Numbered from the stretch's first letter, positions 7,357 to 14,860 are shown. The stretch is 21,666 nt of DNA from Bacillota bacterium (GCA_017437925.1 JAFRWQ010000213.1:1-21666), one strand, 5' to 3'. Notes: generated by a model not told the origin, from the sequence alone. Program-made: numbers and translations.

Positions 7357-8223
7357 TTATTTCTCAAACGGCACCGCTTCCCTGTGGGCGACGACTGTGC
7401 TGCTGCGCTCCGTCGCGGCTTTGACGGCGTCGGGAATGCTTCCACCGTTAAGATATACCGAAGCGAAGGTCGCTCCGTAGCAGTCTCCCGCGCCGACGGC
7501 AGAGACGACTTTGACTTCGGAGGGCCTGCCCGACTCGTAAAGCTTTTTCCCCGCGCAGTCATAGACCTCGGAGCCTTCCCTGCCCAGGGTATAAAGCACC
7601 AGCTTAAGGTTGGGGAAGCCTTCGGCCGCGTCGAAGGGAAGGCCTCTGCCGCTGTCCTCAAGAAGGCCCAGATCGTAAAGGAAATGGCCTTCCTCGCCGC
7701 TGATCTTGACCATGGTCGCCTTCTCCATGCAAAGTTTCAGCGACTCCCGGTCAAAGCAGTCCTTGCGCAGGTTTATGTCGCAGAATATTTCGGGGAATCC
7801 GCAGCTCTCAAGTATGCGTTCAAGCGAGAGCCTCGACTCCCCGGCGCGCTGGATCAGAGTGTTGAAATAGAACATGTCGGCCCCTGCCGATCTTACGGTG
7901 TCGATAAGCGATCCAGTCGCTCTGATGTGGTCGTAGGCGACGTCCGTCAGGACGTTGTATGAAGGGCTGCCGTCTTCGCCCAGAGTGACAAGGCAGGCTC
8001 CTGTCCTGTAAGTGTTCTTCTGGATCAGGTCCGGCTTTACCCCGTGGCGGACTGCCGCGGCTATCGCCTTTTCCCCGAGCTCGTCGTACCCCACCGCAGA
8101 TATGAAATGCACTTCGTCACCCAGGTGAGCCAGGTGAGCGCTGAAATTAAAGGGGGCTCCCCCTATGACCTGTTCGTTTGGGTAGACATCCCATATGGTT
8201 TCTCCGAATACTATTGCTTTCAT
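7357..8223 (-). CDS. PfkB family carbohydrate kinase, fructokinase-like
   Basis: This 288-residue cytoplasmic ribokinase-fold enzyme transfers phosphate from ATP to a sugar; fructose is the likeliest substrate by resemblance (inference). Visible features are the N-terminal strand MKAIVFGE, the GGAPFNFSAHLAHLG substrate-site region (residues 21-35), CDINLRKDCF (148-157, typical of fructokinases) and the family signature AVGAGDCYGATF (242-253) with catalytic base D247. An in-frame ATG exists 10 codons upstream, but the ATG at 8223 fits the family N-terminus and follows GAGG (8232-8229). A TATAAT element lies about 50 bp upstream. The gene stands alone, divergent from the PhzF gene and convergent with the tRNAs. 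Confidence 0.9.
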   Translation of the reverse strand: MKAIVFGETIWDVYPNEQVIGGAPFNFSAHLAHLGDEVHFISAVGYDELGEKAIAAAVRHGVKPDLIQKNTYRTGACLVTLGEDGSPSYNVLTDVAYDHIRATGSLIDTVRSAGADMFYFNTLIQRAGESRLSLERILESCGFPEIFCDINLRKDCFDRESLKLCMEKATMVKISGEEGHFLYDLGLLEDSGRGLPFDAAEGFPNLKLVLYTLGREGSEVYDCAGKKLYESGRPSEVKVVSAVGAGDCYGATFASVYLNGGSIPDAVKAATERSSTVVAHREAVPFEK

Positions 8224-8272
8224 TCCGACCTCGACGCCAAAGGCTCCGCTCAAATGTAAAGATCTTAAACAT

Positions 8273-8278
8273 ATTATA
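8273..8278 (-). promoter_or_regulatory. Likely -10 element of the PfkB kinase gene
   Basis: On the minus strand a perfect TATAAT occurs 49 bp upstream of the start codon. I see no convincing -35 hexamer at 16-18 bp, so only the -10 is called. Confidence 0.45.
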
Positions 8279-8292
8279 CAGCCTTTTGAGGC

Positions 8293-8318
8293 GCTCCGCG
8301 AGTTGGATCGGAGCTTTT
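8293..8318 (+). terminator. Weak terminator-like hairpin between divergent promoters
   Basis: GCTCCG and CGGAGC form a 6-bp stem with a 10-nt loop, followed by TTTT. It would stop plus-strand transcription just before the PhzF gene promoter. The long loop and lack of an upstream plus-strand gene make this uncertain. Confidence 0.25.
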
Positions 8319-8341
8319 ATTCCCCGGGCAAACGCCCCCTG

Positions 8342-8350
8342 TGGTATAAT
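8342..8350 (+). promoter_or_regulatory. Extended -10 promoter of the PhzF-like gene
   Basis: TGGTATAAT matches an extended -10 element and lies 32 bp before the start codon. No -35 is recognisable, which is usual for extended -10 promoters. Confidence 0.5.
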
Positions 8351-8382
8351 CTCATTGAAAATACCTGAACAGGAGGACGAAT

Positions 8383-9165
8383 ATGAAGCAGTATATCGTC
8401 GACGCATTTACGGACAGGCCCTTTTCCGGCAATCCCGCTGCGGTATGCGTGATGGACAGCTGGCCGCCCGAGGAGTCCATGATGAAGCTGGCCATGGAAA
8501 ACAACCTGTCCGAGACCGCCTTCATCGTGAAGGAAGAGGCCGGCTATCACCTGCGCTGGTTCACCCCCGGCACCGAGGTGGAGCTCTGCGGCCACGCGAC
8601 CCTGGCGTCGTCCTTTGTTATACTCAATTTTTACGAGCCGGGCAGCTCTCAGGTGAGCTTCGATACTTTAAGCGGCAGGCTTACCATCACCCGCAGGGGA
8701 GATCTCTACGAGATGGACCTTCCGACCTACGAGCTTAAGGAGATACCCGTGACGGACGAAATGGAGCGGGCCTTCGGAGCGAGGCCCATCAGGGCCGTCC
8801 TGGGGCTGGACCTGGTCTGCATTTTTGAAAGCGAGGATCAGGTGAGGAACATGGAGCCCGACCGGGCGCTGCTCGCAAAGCTCCCCGGAAGGATACAGAA
8901 CGCTACGGCAAAAGGAAGCGGCTGCGACTGCGTATCCAGGAGCTTTTGCCCCAAGCTTGCCATACCCGAGGACCCGGTCTGCGGCTCCGCCCACTGCCAG
9001 ATCGCCGAATACTGGTCGAAGGAACTGGGGAAGAAAGAGATCCTTGCCTATCAGGCTTCGAAAAGAGGGGGATATCTCCACTGCCGCCTTAAGGACGGGA
9101 AAGGCATAGCGATAAGCGGACAGGCCGCCCTGGTCGCAGTCTCAGAGATAAAGGCCCGGCTTTAG
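8383..9165 (+). CDS. PhzF family isomerase/epimerase-like protein
   Basis: This 260-residue protein belongs to the PhzF family, two-domain proteins with a diaminopimelate-epimerase-like fold; characterised members are isomerases, most others have unknown substrates. The N-terminus DAFTDRPFSGNPAAV (residues 8-22) is diagnostic. E44 in SETAF matches the catalytic glutamate of PhzF, FTPGTEVELCGHATLA (60-75) is the second signature, and EDPVCGSAHC in the C-terminal half is the third. AGGAGG at 8371-8376 sets the ATG at 8383. The M20 peptidase gene follows after 47 bp with no promoter visible, so an operon is likely. Phenazine synthesis is not implied, since no other phz genes are present. Confidence 0.92.
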   Translation: MKQYIVDAFTDRPFSGNPAAVCVMDSWPPEESMMKLAMENNLSETAFIVKEEAGYHLRWFTPGTEVELCGHATLASSFVILNFYEPGSSQVSFDTLSGRLTITRRGDLYEMDLPTYELKEIPVTDEMERAFGARPIRAVLGLDLVCIFESEDQVRNMEPDRALLAKLPGRIQNATAKGSGCDCVSRSFCPKLAIPEDPVCGSAHCQIAEYWSKELGKKEILAYQASKRGGYLHCRLKDGKGIAISGQAALVAVSEIKARL

Positions 9166-9212
9166 GCCCTGCTAAATCGATAAAACCAAAGAATATGAAC
9201 GGAGGAAAGACA

Positions 9213-10406
9213 ATGCTCGATAAGAATACCGCCGCAAAACTGGCAAGAGAAGGCGCGAAGAAGTATAAGGACGAAGCCTGGGAGCAGCTGGTCAGGCTGG
9301 CATCCATGGATTCGGGCCACGGAGACGCCGAGGGCAGCGCCCGGGTCGCAGACGAACTGGAAAAGATCATGGCGGGGATAAAGGGACTGCGCTTTGAGAG
9401 GATAGTGAGCGAGGGCTTCGGCACCCACATCCTCGCGGTGCTGAACGAAGGAAACCCCAACGGCCGCATAATAATCTCAGGCCATACCGACACGGTCTTT
9501 AAGAAGGGAGACTGCGCGTCCCACCCTGTCCATATCGACGAAAACGACCCCGATATAGCCTGGGGCCTCGGCATAGTCGACTGCAAGGGCGGCCTCATCA
9601 CGGCGATAAACGCGGTAAAAGTCGCCCAGGAGAGCGGCATGCTCCCCGACAGGGAGATATGCTTCGCCTTTGAGTGCGACGAAGAGGGCGGCGGAGGCGG
9701 CGGCCACGAGCTGCTCCACAGCAGGGTCATACCCGAAGACCCTTCGAAGACCCTTTGCTTCGTCTTCGAGCCCTCAAGGGAAGAGGACGGAGTCGTAATA
9801 GCCCGCAAGGGCTCCTGCGGCTTCCTGCTGGACGTCGAGGGCGTCAGGGCCCATTCGGGCATCAATTACACCGCGGGAAGGAGCGCCATGCTTGAGCTGG
9901 CTTTCCAGCTCCTTGAGATTGTGAAGCACAACGACGACGAGAGGGGCATACAGTTCAACGTGGGTCCCGTGACCAACTACGACCCAGCCAACGTTCTCTC
10001 GGGCCATGCCTCGGCCGTACTCTCGTCCCGCATAGCCAACGCTGCGGACCTTGAAAAGACCAAAGAGATAGTCGAACTGGTCAACAAAGGCCCCAAATAC
10101 TATCCCGACGGAACAAAGGTCAGGTTCACCCTTGAAAAGGTCAGCGTCCCCATGGAGGAGGATGAGAAGAACACCCGCCTCTACGAGTACGTGAGGGACT
10201 GCGGAAGGCTGCTGGGAGCGGAGCTTCCCATTCAGCGCACCGGCGGCAGCGGCACCGCCAGCTGGTACAGCCACAACGGCATAGCCACCGTCGACGCCCT
10301 GGGTCCCTACCAGATCACCATACACACCCTTGACGAAAGGATGAAGATATCGTCGATCGAGAAGAAGATAGCCCTGTTCGCGACCGTCCTGGGATGCATG
10401 GAATAA
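9213..10406 (+). CDS. M20 family zinc metallopeptidase, glutamate carboxypeptidase/CPG2-like
   Basis: This 397-residue enzyme has the M20 di-zinc metallopeptidase layout. Zinc-site motifs are GHTDT (H91, D93), GIVDCKGG (bridging D123) and CDEEGG, where E157 is the expected catalytic base and E158 a ligand; E186 and a C-terminal histidine in ITIHTLDERMK are the remaining expected ligands. A dimerisation (lid) domain occupies roughly residues 195-305. Family members remove C-terminal glutamate or cleave dipeptides and N-acyl amino acids. No signal peptide is seen, so it is likely cytoplasmic. The in-frame ATG at 9195 is less likely than that at 9213, because GGAGGAAAG (9201-9209) lies between them as its ribosome binding site. 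Exact substrate unknown. Confidence 0.9.
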   Translation: MLDKNTAAKLAREGAKKYKDEAWEQLVRLASMDSGHGDAEGSARVADELEKIMAGIKGLRFERIVSEGFGTHILAVLNEGNPNGRIIISGHTDTVFKKGDCASHPVHIDENDPDIAWGLGIVDCKGGLITAINAVKVAQESGMLPDREICFAFECDEEGGGGGGHELLHSRVIPEDPSKTLCFVFEPSREEDGVVIARKGSCGFLLDVEGVRAHSGINYTAGRSAMLELAFQLLEIVKHNDDERGIQFNVGPVTNYDPANVLSGHASAVLSSRIANAADLEKTKEIVELVNKGPKYYPDGTKVRFTLEKVSVPMEEDEKNTRLYEYVRDCGRLLGAELPIQRTGGSGTASWYSHNGIATVDALGPYQITIHTLDERMKISSIEKKIALFATVLGCME

Positions 10407-10429
10407 GAAGTTAAAAAGCGCAAAGCGAA

Positions 10430-10453
10430 GCCCCGGGCCCTAAGGTCCGGAGC
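10430..10453. terminator. Terminator-like hairpin between convergent M20 and TauE/SafE genes
   Basis: GCCCCGGGCC and GGTCCGGAGC form a 10-bp stem with one mismatch and one G-U pair around a CTAA loop. TTATCAT follows on the plus side, and a TTTTT tract lies further off on the minus side. It is the strongest candidate for ending transcription in the 107-bp convergent gap; the lack of an adjacent T-run lowers confidence. Confidence 0.4.
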
Positions 10454-10513
10454 TTATCATACTCTTGAGATCGAGGCCGTTCAGCCTGCCCGATGCGCGG
10501 CAGGAGGACGGCG

Positions 10514-11371
10514 TTATTTTTTGAAGATGCTTATTATCGCTATGAGCATCACGAAGAGCAGCAGTATGTTGAGCACCAGCTGGTTCATGGAGATGGCCAT
10601 CAGCACACCCAGTATCGAGGCGACGCTGCCGGCGGTCATGGCGGCAAGCACCATCTTGCGGTTGTACATGCCGGCTTTTACTATGGAGACTCCTCCGCTC
10701 ATGGGGATTATGCAGCCCAGGACCAGCACCAGGGTCAGGGTCGCGACGGGGGAGAGGCCCAGAAGCAAGAGGAGGGCTGTGGCCGCGGGCTTACAGGGGA
10801 CTCCCATCATGTTGATAAAGCCTATGCCCACGCAGGCGGCGCACATGATCATGAGCTTTGCTCCCGAAAGGCCCGGCGCGCTGCCCGAAGACCCCGAGCT
10901 TATAGCCATCTTGACTATAAGGGCTGCCATCGAAAAGATCAGAGCGTAGCCCATGATCTTCTTAAGGACTGCTCCGTCCATGCTGGAGACGGCCCGTCCT
11001 CCCAGGACGCCGCCGATGGCAAGGCATATCATCCACAGCACCAGGGTCAGGGCGTCGACCGAGTTCTCGGCCTTGAGGTAGCTGAAGGCTATGAAGGCGC
11101 CGGGGACTATGGTCGCGGCGATGAGGCAGGAGGGGAGGCTCCTGTCGTCGGCCAGCCTGAGCTTCTTGATCATCAGGGTGTTGAGCAGAAAGTCGGACAC
11201 CCCTATGGTGCAGAGAAAGTATATGGCGAACTGAAGGGCGCAGATCAGGCTGAAATTGCCTTTGGCGTTCTTCAGTTTTTCCTTGTTTCTGACCATCTCG
11301 CGGCCCAGGAAAAAGGCATAGACGAGGCCGCAGACGAGAAAGACCGTTCCTATGATGCGCTGGATGTTCAT
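10514..11371 (-). CDS. TauE/SafE (UPF0721) family membrane permease
   Basis: This 285-residue hydrophobic protein resembles the TauE/SafE family, membrane permeases linked to export of sulfite, sulfonates or related anions. About eight helices are visible in two halves. The halves carry glycine-rich helix starts (IGVSDFLLNT near residue 57 and IGFINMMGVPCKPAATALLL near 201) and the LAIGGVLGG segment near 137, which are typical. The start at 11371 follows GGAGGA at 7-nt spacing on the minus strand. An extended -10 element lies 31 bp upstream. It is a single-gene unit convergent with the M20 peptidase gene, and no sulfur-metabolism neighbours suggest its substrate. Confidence 0.82.
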   Translation of the reverse strand: MNIQRIIGTVFLVCGLVYAFFLGREMVRNKEKLKNAKGNFSLICALQFAIYFLCTIGVSDFLLNTLMIKKLRLADDRSLPSCLIAATIVPGAFIAFSYLKAENSVDALTLVLWMICLAIGGVLGGRAVSSMDGAVLKKIMGYALIFSMAALIVKMAISSGSSGSAPGLSGAKLMIMCAACVGIGFINMMGVPCKPAATALLLLLGLSPVATLTLVLVLGCIIPMSGGVSIVKAGMYNRKMVLAAMTAGSVASILGVLMAISMNQLVLNILLLFVMLIAIISIFKK

Positions 11372-11401
11372 TTGTTGTCCTCCGCTTTATTTGTTCACTT
11401 T

Positions 11402-11410
11402 AATATACCA
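11402..11410 (-). promoter_or_regulatory. Extended -10 promoter of the TauE/SafE-like gene
   Basis: On the minus strand, TGGTATATT reads as an extended -10 element 31 bp before the start codon. No clear -35 is visible. Confidence 0.45.
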
Positions 11411-11494
11411 CTTCGGAGGATCAAAAGACAGAGCAATATGGGGAGGGGATGCCTCTCATTAGTCTGAATTGCAAACAATTACGCGTGACGGCGC

Positions 11495-12187
11495 TTAAAA
11501 GTACCTGGTCTCTTCGCAGACCGTATTGCCTTCGGCGTCGAAGGAGCGGAATATCCAGCGGCCGTGGAGCTGTGCTTCCGCGAAAGGCTCCGAATAGGTC
11601 CCGAAGAGGGACCGCATATGGGGGCTGCTCAGCAGGTACTCGTAGGCCTGCTCCCCGTCGGCGAGGTCGTATTCTCCGTCTGAGATACGGTCTGCAAAAG
11701 CTTCCCTGTCGTAGCCGAAGGTGAACCAGCCGTTCTCATGGCCGATGGGCAGGAGGGGGTGCTCTTTTCCGCCCTCATCGAGGACTATGGAAAGCTCGGC
11801 CCTTTCGCCCTCGGCCTTTACGGCCATCTCGGGGGAGTCGTGAAGGTCTCCGTAGGCTCTTAAGGGCACTATGTAAACCTCGCCGGTCTTTTTCGTCTCG
11901 CTGACCATGGGGCTGTTGGTGTAGAAGGGCCCCCTGTCCTTTTGTACCGCGGCCTGGTATACGACCCCGTCCTTTTCGGCCAGCACGGAGATGCGGCCGT
12001 CGGTCCCTACGGCGATCTCGGGCTCCATGCCGGGCAGCAGGGCTTCTTTTAACGCTTTTTTGAAGGCCGCCTTCTTCCCGACGGCGTCGAAGCCGGTGAA
12101 GGCCCAGAATACGAACAGCAGGGCCAGCGCCAGGGCGGTGTTCGCGATCAGCCTTTTTCTTCTCATCGCTTTGGTCATGATCTTCAT
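11495..12187 (-). CDS. Membrane-anchored protein of unknown function, third gene of PadR operon
   Basis: I do not recognise a family. The 230-residue protein has a basic N-terminus (MKIMTKAMRRKR), one membrane helix (about residues 13-31) and a mostly beta-strand-like exported region rich in Glu, Gly and aromatic residues; the charge pattern predicts N-inside, C-outside. The frame extends 35 codons upstream, but the ATG at 12187 overlaps the preceding stop codon as ATGA and follows GGAGG at about 7 nt, so it is preferred. The 4-bp overlap implies translational coupling with the gene before it. Context suggests it is a partner of that single-pass membrane protein under PadR control (inference). 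No catalytic motif is visible. Confidence 0.72.
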   Translation of the reverse strand: MKIMTKAMRRKRLIANTALALALLFVFWAFTGFDAVGKKAAFKKALKEALLPGMEPEIAVGTDGRISVLAEKDGVVYQAAVQKDRGPFYTNSPMVSETKKTGEVYIVPLRAYGDLHDSPEMAVKAEGERAELSIVLDEGGKEHPLLPIGHENGWFTFGYDREAFADRISDGEYDLADGEQAYEYLLSSPHMRSLFGTYSEPFAEAQLHGRWIFRSFDAEGNTVCEETRYF

Positions 12188-13002
12188 TGGACCGCCTCCC
12201 CGCTGACTTCTGTTTTCAGAACGAAGCTGACGCCTCCGTGGTCGTAGCGCAGCTCGTACCACTCGGCTTCCGCGTCGCAATTGTTCAGCCACATCTCAAG
12301 GTAGTGGGCGCCCAGGCGTCTTCCTATGGGGTTGCCCGTTATTACAGGGTCACCGGTCCTCATGCCTCTGCCTCCGAGTCCGTTTTCGTAGACCGTCCCC
12401 AGGGAGTCCTCGGCGGTAACGAACCAGCGTATGTTCTCGGGAAAACCGAGCCAAAGGGGCCCGTCTATCCTTACGAGGAAGAACACCGTGTCGTAGGTAT
12501 CCTCCGAATCCTTCACGGCGGCCCTCAGGGCGGTAACGTTCTCGACTCTTACGGTGTAGCTGCCCGCCTTTGCCTTTTCGCCGCAGGAACCGGTCTTCAC
12601 GAACTCCCGGCGGTCCCCGCTCAGGTAGTCGCGGGTCCCTATGGGGTAGTAGAAGCCTGCTTCTTTGGGATAACCCTGCCAGAGCCTGCTTATGTTGTAC
12701 CGGCCTCCGCCAAGCCAGGAGATGATGCAGAGAGCGAGGGCTATGCCCAGAGCCCAGCGGCTCAAGGTCCAGAGCAGGCCGAGCCAGGGCCGGTGGACTT
12801 TTCTGAGCATCCTTCCGGTCTCATCCGGGTCTCCCATGGCTTCAAGAGCTCTGCGCTCAGCGTTCTGCCGGTCAAGGCCCGAGGCGATAAGGGCGTCCCT
12901 GTGGTCCTCGAAATGGGCGCGAAGCTCCGCCGAGACCTCGTCCCGGTCTCCTTTAAAAGGTATGTAGCTTACGGCGGCGCTCACCCACTCGTATATGCCC
13001 AT
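12184..13002 (-). CDS. Membrane protein with N-terminal PadR-associated helical (HAAS/DUF1700-like) domain
   Basis: This 272-residue protein has an N-terminal helical domain (about residues 1-70) with the pattern seen in genes next to PadR regulators: EVSAELRAHFEDHRDALIA, then NAERRALEAMGDPDETGR. One membrane helix follows (about 75-97), then a beta-rich region of about 170 residues that should lie outside the cell. Such helical domains are thought to link membrane sensing to regulation; that is family-level knowledge, and the outer domain here is unrecognised. The ATG at 13002 follows GGAGGG and starts 1 bp after the padR stop codon; the 3' end overlaps the next gene by 4 bp. The three genes therefore form a tight operon. 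Sensor, anti-regulator or stress protein are all possible. Confidence 0.75.
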   Translation of the reverse strand: MGIYEWVSAAVSYIPFKGDRDEVSAELRAHFEDHRDALIASGLDRQNAERRALEAMGDPDETGRMLRKVHRPWLGLLWTLSRWALGIALALCIISWLGGGRYNISRLWQGYPKEAGFYYPIGTRDYLSGDRREFVKTGSCGEKAKAGSYTVRVENVTALRAAVKDSEDTYDTVFFLVRIDGPLWLGFPENIRWFVTAEDSLGTVYENGLGGRGMRTGDPVITGNPIGRRLGAHYLEMWLNNCDAEAEWYELRYDHGGVSFVLKTEVSGEAVQ

Positions 13003-13003
13003 A

Positions 13004-13336
13004 TCAGCCCTCCGGTCTTAAGACCATGTTGACGGCGCCCGAAAAGGCCTCCCACTGCTCGGTCTGTTCGGCCAATTGGCGGGCTCCCTTGTCGGTCAGG
13101 TGGTAGTAGCGGCGGCTCCTGCCGCTTTCGGTCTTCTGATCGTAGGATCTCACGCAGCCTTCGCTCTCAAGGCTGTGGAGGACGGGGTAGAGGGTGCCTT
13201 CCTTCATGTCGAAGACGTTTTTCGAGAGGAGGGAGAGCTGGCTTATCATCTCGTAACCGTACTTGTCGCGGTCTTTTAAAAGGCTTAAGACCAGCATCTT
13301 CGTGCTGCCCGAGAGCAGGCTCTTGTCTATCTTCAT
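13004..13336 (-). CDS. PadR family transcriptional regulator
   Basis: This 110-residue protein is a standard short (subfamily 2-like) PadR repressor. The winged helix is plain: LVLSLLKDRDKYGYEMISQL (helices 1-2), MKEGTLYPVLHSLESEGCV (recognition helix, residues 44-62), then the wing SGRSRRYYHLTDKGARQL (71-88), followed by a short dimerisation helix. PadR proteins usually repress their own operon or a neighbouring transporter and release DNA upon ligand or stress signals. The start follows AAAGGA on the minus strand. Upstream lies a near-consensus promoter whose spacer holds a perfect 8-5-8 inverted repeat, with a degenerate copy in the leader, so autorepression is likely (inference). The downstream genes encode two membrane-anchored proteins. 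Confidence 0.95.
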   Translation of the reverse strand: MKIDKSLLSGSTKMLVLSLLKDRDKYGYEMISQLSLLSKNVFDMKEGTLYPVLHSLESEGCVRSYDQKTESGRSRRYYHLTDKGARQLAEQTEQWEAFSGAVNMVLRPEG

Positions 13337-13354
13337 ATGGCGTCCTTTCCTGTT

Positions 13355-13375
13355 ATGCCTCGAATATCGATGTAT
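13355..13375. promoter_or_regulatory. Second, degenerate PadR operator candidate
   Basis: ATGCCTCG-N5-CGATGTAT differs from the promoter dyad ATACCTCG-N5-CGAGGTAT by one base in each arm and keeps the 5-bp spacer. Its left edge lies exactly 35 bp from that of the first dyad, in the leader of the padR mRNA. Confidence 0.5.
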
Positions 13376-13386
13376 CTTTCGCCCCG

Positions 13387-13415
13387 AATATACCTCGAAC
13401 TCCGAGGTATGTCAA
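13387..13415 (-). promoter_or_regulatory. padR operon promoter
   Basis: On the minus strand, TTGACA (13415-13410) and TATATT (13392-13387) are separated by 17 bp, close to the sigma-A consensus. The start codon is 50 bp downstream. The spacer is filled by an inverted repeat. Confidence 0.8.
13390..13410. promoter_or_regulatory. Probable PadR operator, perfect inverted repeat
   Basis: ATACCTCG (13390-13397), 5-bp spacer AACTC, and CGAGGTAT (13403-13410) make a perfect 8-bp dyad. It covers the space between -35 and -10 of the padR promoter and overlaps both hexamers, so a bound dimer should exclude RNA polymerase. Assignment to PadR is inferred from position. Confidence 0.7.
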
Positions 13416-13442
13416 GTTTTTTTCCATAAGGCCCTTCGGGTG

Positions 13443-13451
13443 TGGTATAAT
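13443..13451 (+). promoter_or_regulatory. Extended -10 promoter of the M23 peptidase gene
   Basis: TGGTATAAT lies 41 bp before the GTG start. The preceding context (TGTGGTATAATC) is identical to that at the PhzF gene promoter. No strong -35 is visible. It is divergent from the padR promoter, and the operator at 13390-13410 ends 32 bp upstream. Confidence 0.5.
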
Positions 13452-13492
13452 CAAATGGTCTATATAGTTATCGAAGCCGGCGGGAATACACA

Positions 13493-14860
13493 GTGACGAG
13501 TGAAAAGACGAAAAAGAAAAAGCGCGTTCAAAGCTTCATAGCCATACCTTTCGCCCTGATGTTCCTCATCGCGGCCCTGTGCTGCGTTCTCTTTGCCATG
13601 CACGCCGCGGCTTCTGCGACGGTTCCCGAGGCTCCCGTCATCATCGTTTTAGGACAGCCCTGCGGACCCCTTGAAGGGGAGGCCCATACGAAGACCCTCT
13701 GGGGCTGGGGGGAAAAGGAGACCTTTTTCAGCGGCAGTTCCTACGATCTCGGGACTTTTAATGAGAGGACTGCCCCCCTTGAAGTTACCGACGAAGCCGG
13801 CGACGCGGCCCTCACGCCTTTGACCTCGGACAAGATCTACAGCACGGTCAGCGCGCCTTCCCCCTCATACATAAGCATAGACCTGGAAAAAGACGGGGAG
13901 AAGCTTCTTCAGGGCGCCGCCCGCAGCGAATACAGCGCCTTCGAGTTCACCGAGAACGGGGAGTATAAGCTCAGCGTCGAGGTTTCGTACTACGCCGGCG
14001 GCGAGTGGGACGAGACCGACTACCGCTACGAGATAAGCTTCGGACTCGACCCCGAGCCTTCCGTCGAGATCTCATCCAACGAAGCTTCGCAGGGCAGCAT
14101 ACTGACCCTCAGGCTCGACAGGGCTTTCTTTAAAGAAGAGCCCGTGATAGAGACCGAGCTGGGCGACGCGATCTTCATAGAAGAGGACGACGGCACTTAT
14201 CTCAGCGTGATCCCGGTCTGGTACGCCCAGAACCCGGGGGACTACGAGGTGAAGGTGAGCCTGGGCGAGCGGAGCTTCAGCAAGACCGTCAGCGTCACCC
14301 GCACCCAGTACGGCAGGCAGGACCTTACCGTCTCCTCAAGCACAGTGGCCTCCACCAGGGGAGCCGCAGGAGCCAACGAGGACTACGCGGAGAAGATCAA
14401 GCCCACCTACGCGATGGCGGACCCGGTGCAGTACTGGGAGGGGCTCTTCATAAGGCCTGTGGAGGGCAGAGTCACCACCCAGTTCGGCATGTACCGCTAT
14501 ACCAACGGCAGTACGACCGCGACCCGCCACACAGGCGTCGACCTTGCCATAGCCAAGGGAACTCCAGTACCGGCCTCCAACTCGGGCAGGGTGCTCTTCG
14601 CGGGTCCCGTCATCATCAGCGGAAACACCGTGGTCATTGAGCACGGAGGGGGCCTCAAGACCTACTACATGCACCTGGACAGCATCGACGTGGCGGAAGG
14701 GGACATGGTGAGCAAGGGTGACATCATAGGAAAGGTCGGGACCACCGGCTATTCCACCGGGCCTCACCTGCATTTTGAAGTTAAAATAGGAAGCATGAGC
14801 CTGGACCCCTGGTCGCTCTTCGACGGGACCAGTGGACTCTACTTCTTTGACGGTAAATAA
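13493..14860 (+). CDS. M23 family (LytM/lysostaphin-type) peptidase, membrane-anchored
   Basis: This 455-residue protein has a basic N-terminus, one membrane helix or uncleaved signal (about residues 14-40), a long beta-rich region with Ig-like features (about 45-270), a linker, and a C-terminal M23 peptidase domain (about 318-445). Zinc and catalytic residues are present: H346 and D350 in RHTGVD, H394 in YYMHLD, and H425/H427 in GPHLHFE. Family members cleave peptide cross-links in peptidoglycan outside the membrane, or act as scaffolds when degenerate; this one looks active. The start is the GTG at 13493, with only a weak GGCGGGA-like ribosome binding site; no better start precedes the membrane helix. 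A lipoprotein gene follows after 32 bp, likely in the same operon. Confidence 0.9.
   Translation: MTSEKTKKKKRVQSFIAIPFALMFLIAALCCVLFAMHAAASATVPEAPVIIVLGQPCGPLEGEAHTKTLWGWGEKETFFSGSSYDLGTFNERTAPLEVTDEAGDAALTPLTSDKIYSTVSAPSPSYISIDLEKDGEKLLQGAARSEYSAFEFTENGEYKLSVEVSYYAGGEWDETDYRYEISFGLDPEPSVEISSNEASQGSILTLRLDRAFFKEEPVIETELGDAIFIEEDDGTYLSVIPVWYAQNPGDYEVKVSLGERSFSKTVSVTRTQYGRQDLTVSSSTVASTRGAAGANEDYAEKIKPTYAMADPVQYWEGLFIRPVEGRVTTQFGMYRYTNGSTTATRHTGVDLAIAKGTPVPASNSGRVLFAGPVIISGNTVVIEHGGGLKTYYMHLDSIDVAEGDMVSKGDIIGKVGTTGYSTGPHLHFEVKIGSMSLDPWSLFDGTSGLYFFDGK

Noticed and set aside
8383..9165. Phenazine biosynthesis function for the PhzF-like protein
   Set aside because: No other phz genes are nearby, and the family is widespread in organisms that make no phenazines.
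10493..11467. Plus-strand open frame (324 codons) opposite the TauE/SafE gene
   Set aside because: The His/Gly/Asp-rich composition is typical of an antisense of a membrane protein; the minus-strand frame has helices, promoter and ribosome binding site.
11465..11480. Small AT-rich palindrome AATTG-CAAA-CAATT-like sequence after the PadR operon
   Set aside because: The arms are only 5 bp and no T-run follows, so neither a terminator nor an operator can be claimed.
12187..13032. Plus-strand open frame (281 codons) opposite the PadR-associated gene
   Set aside because: It is a shadow of the minus-strand operon, with no ribosome binding site or domain of its own.
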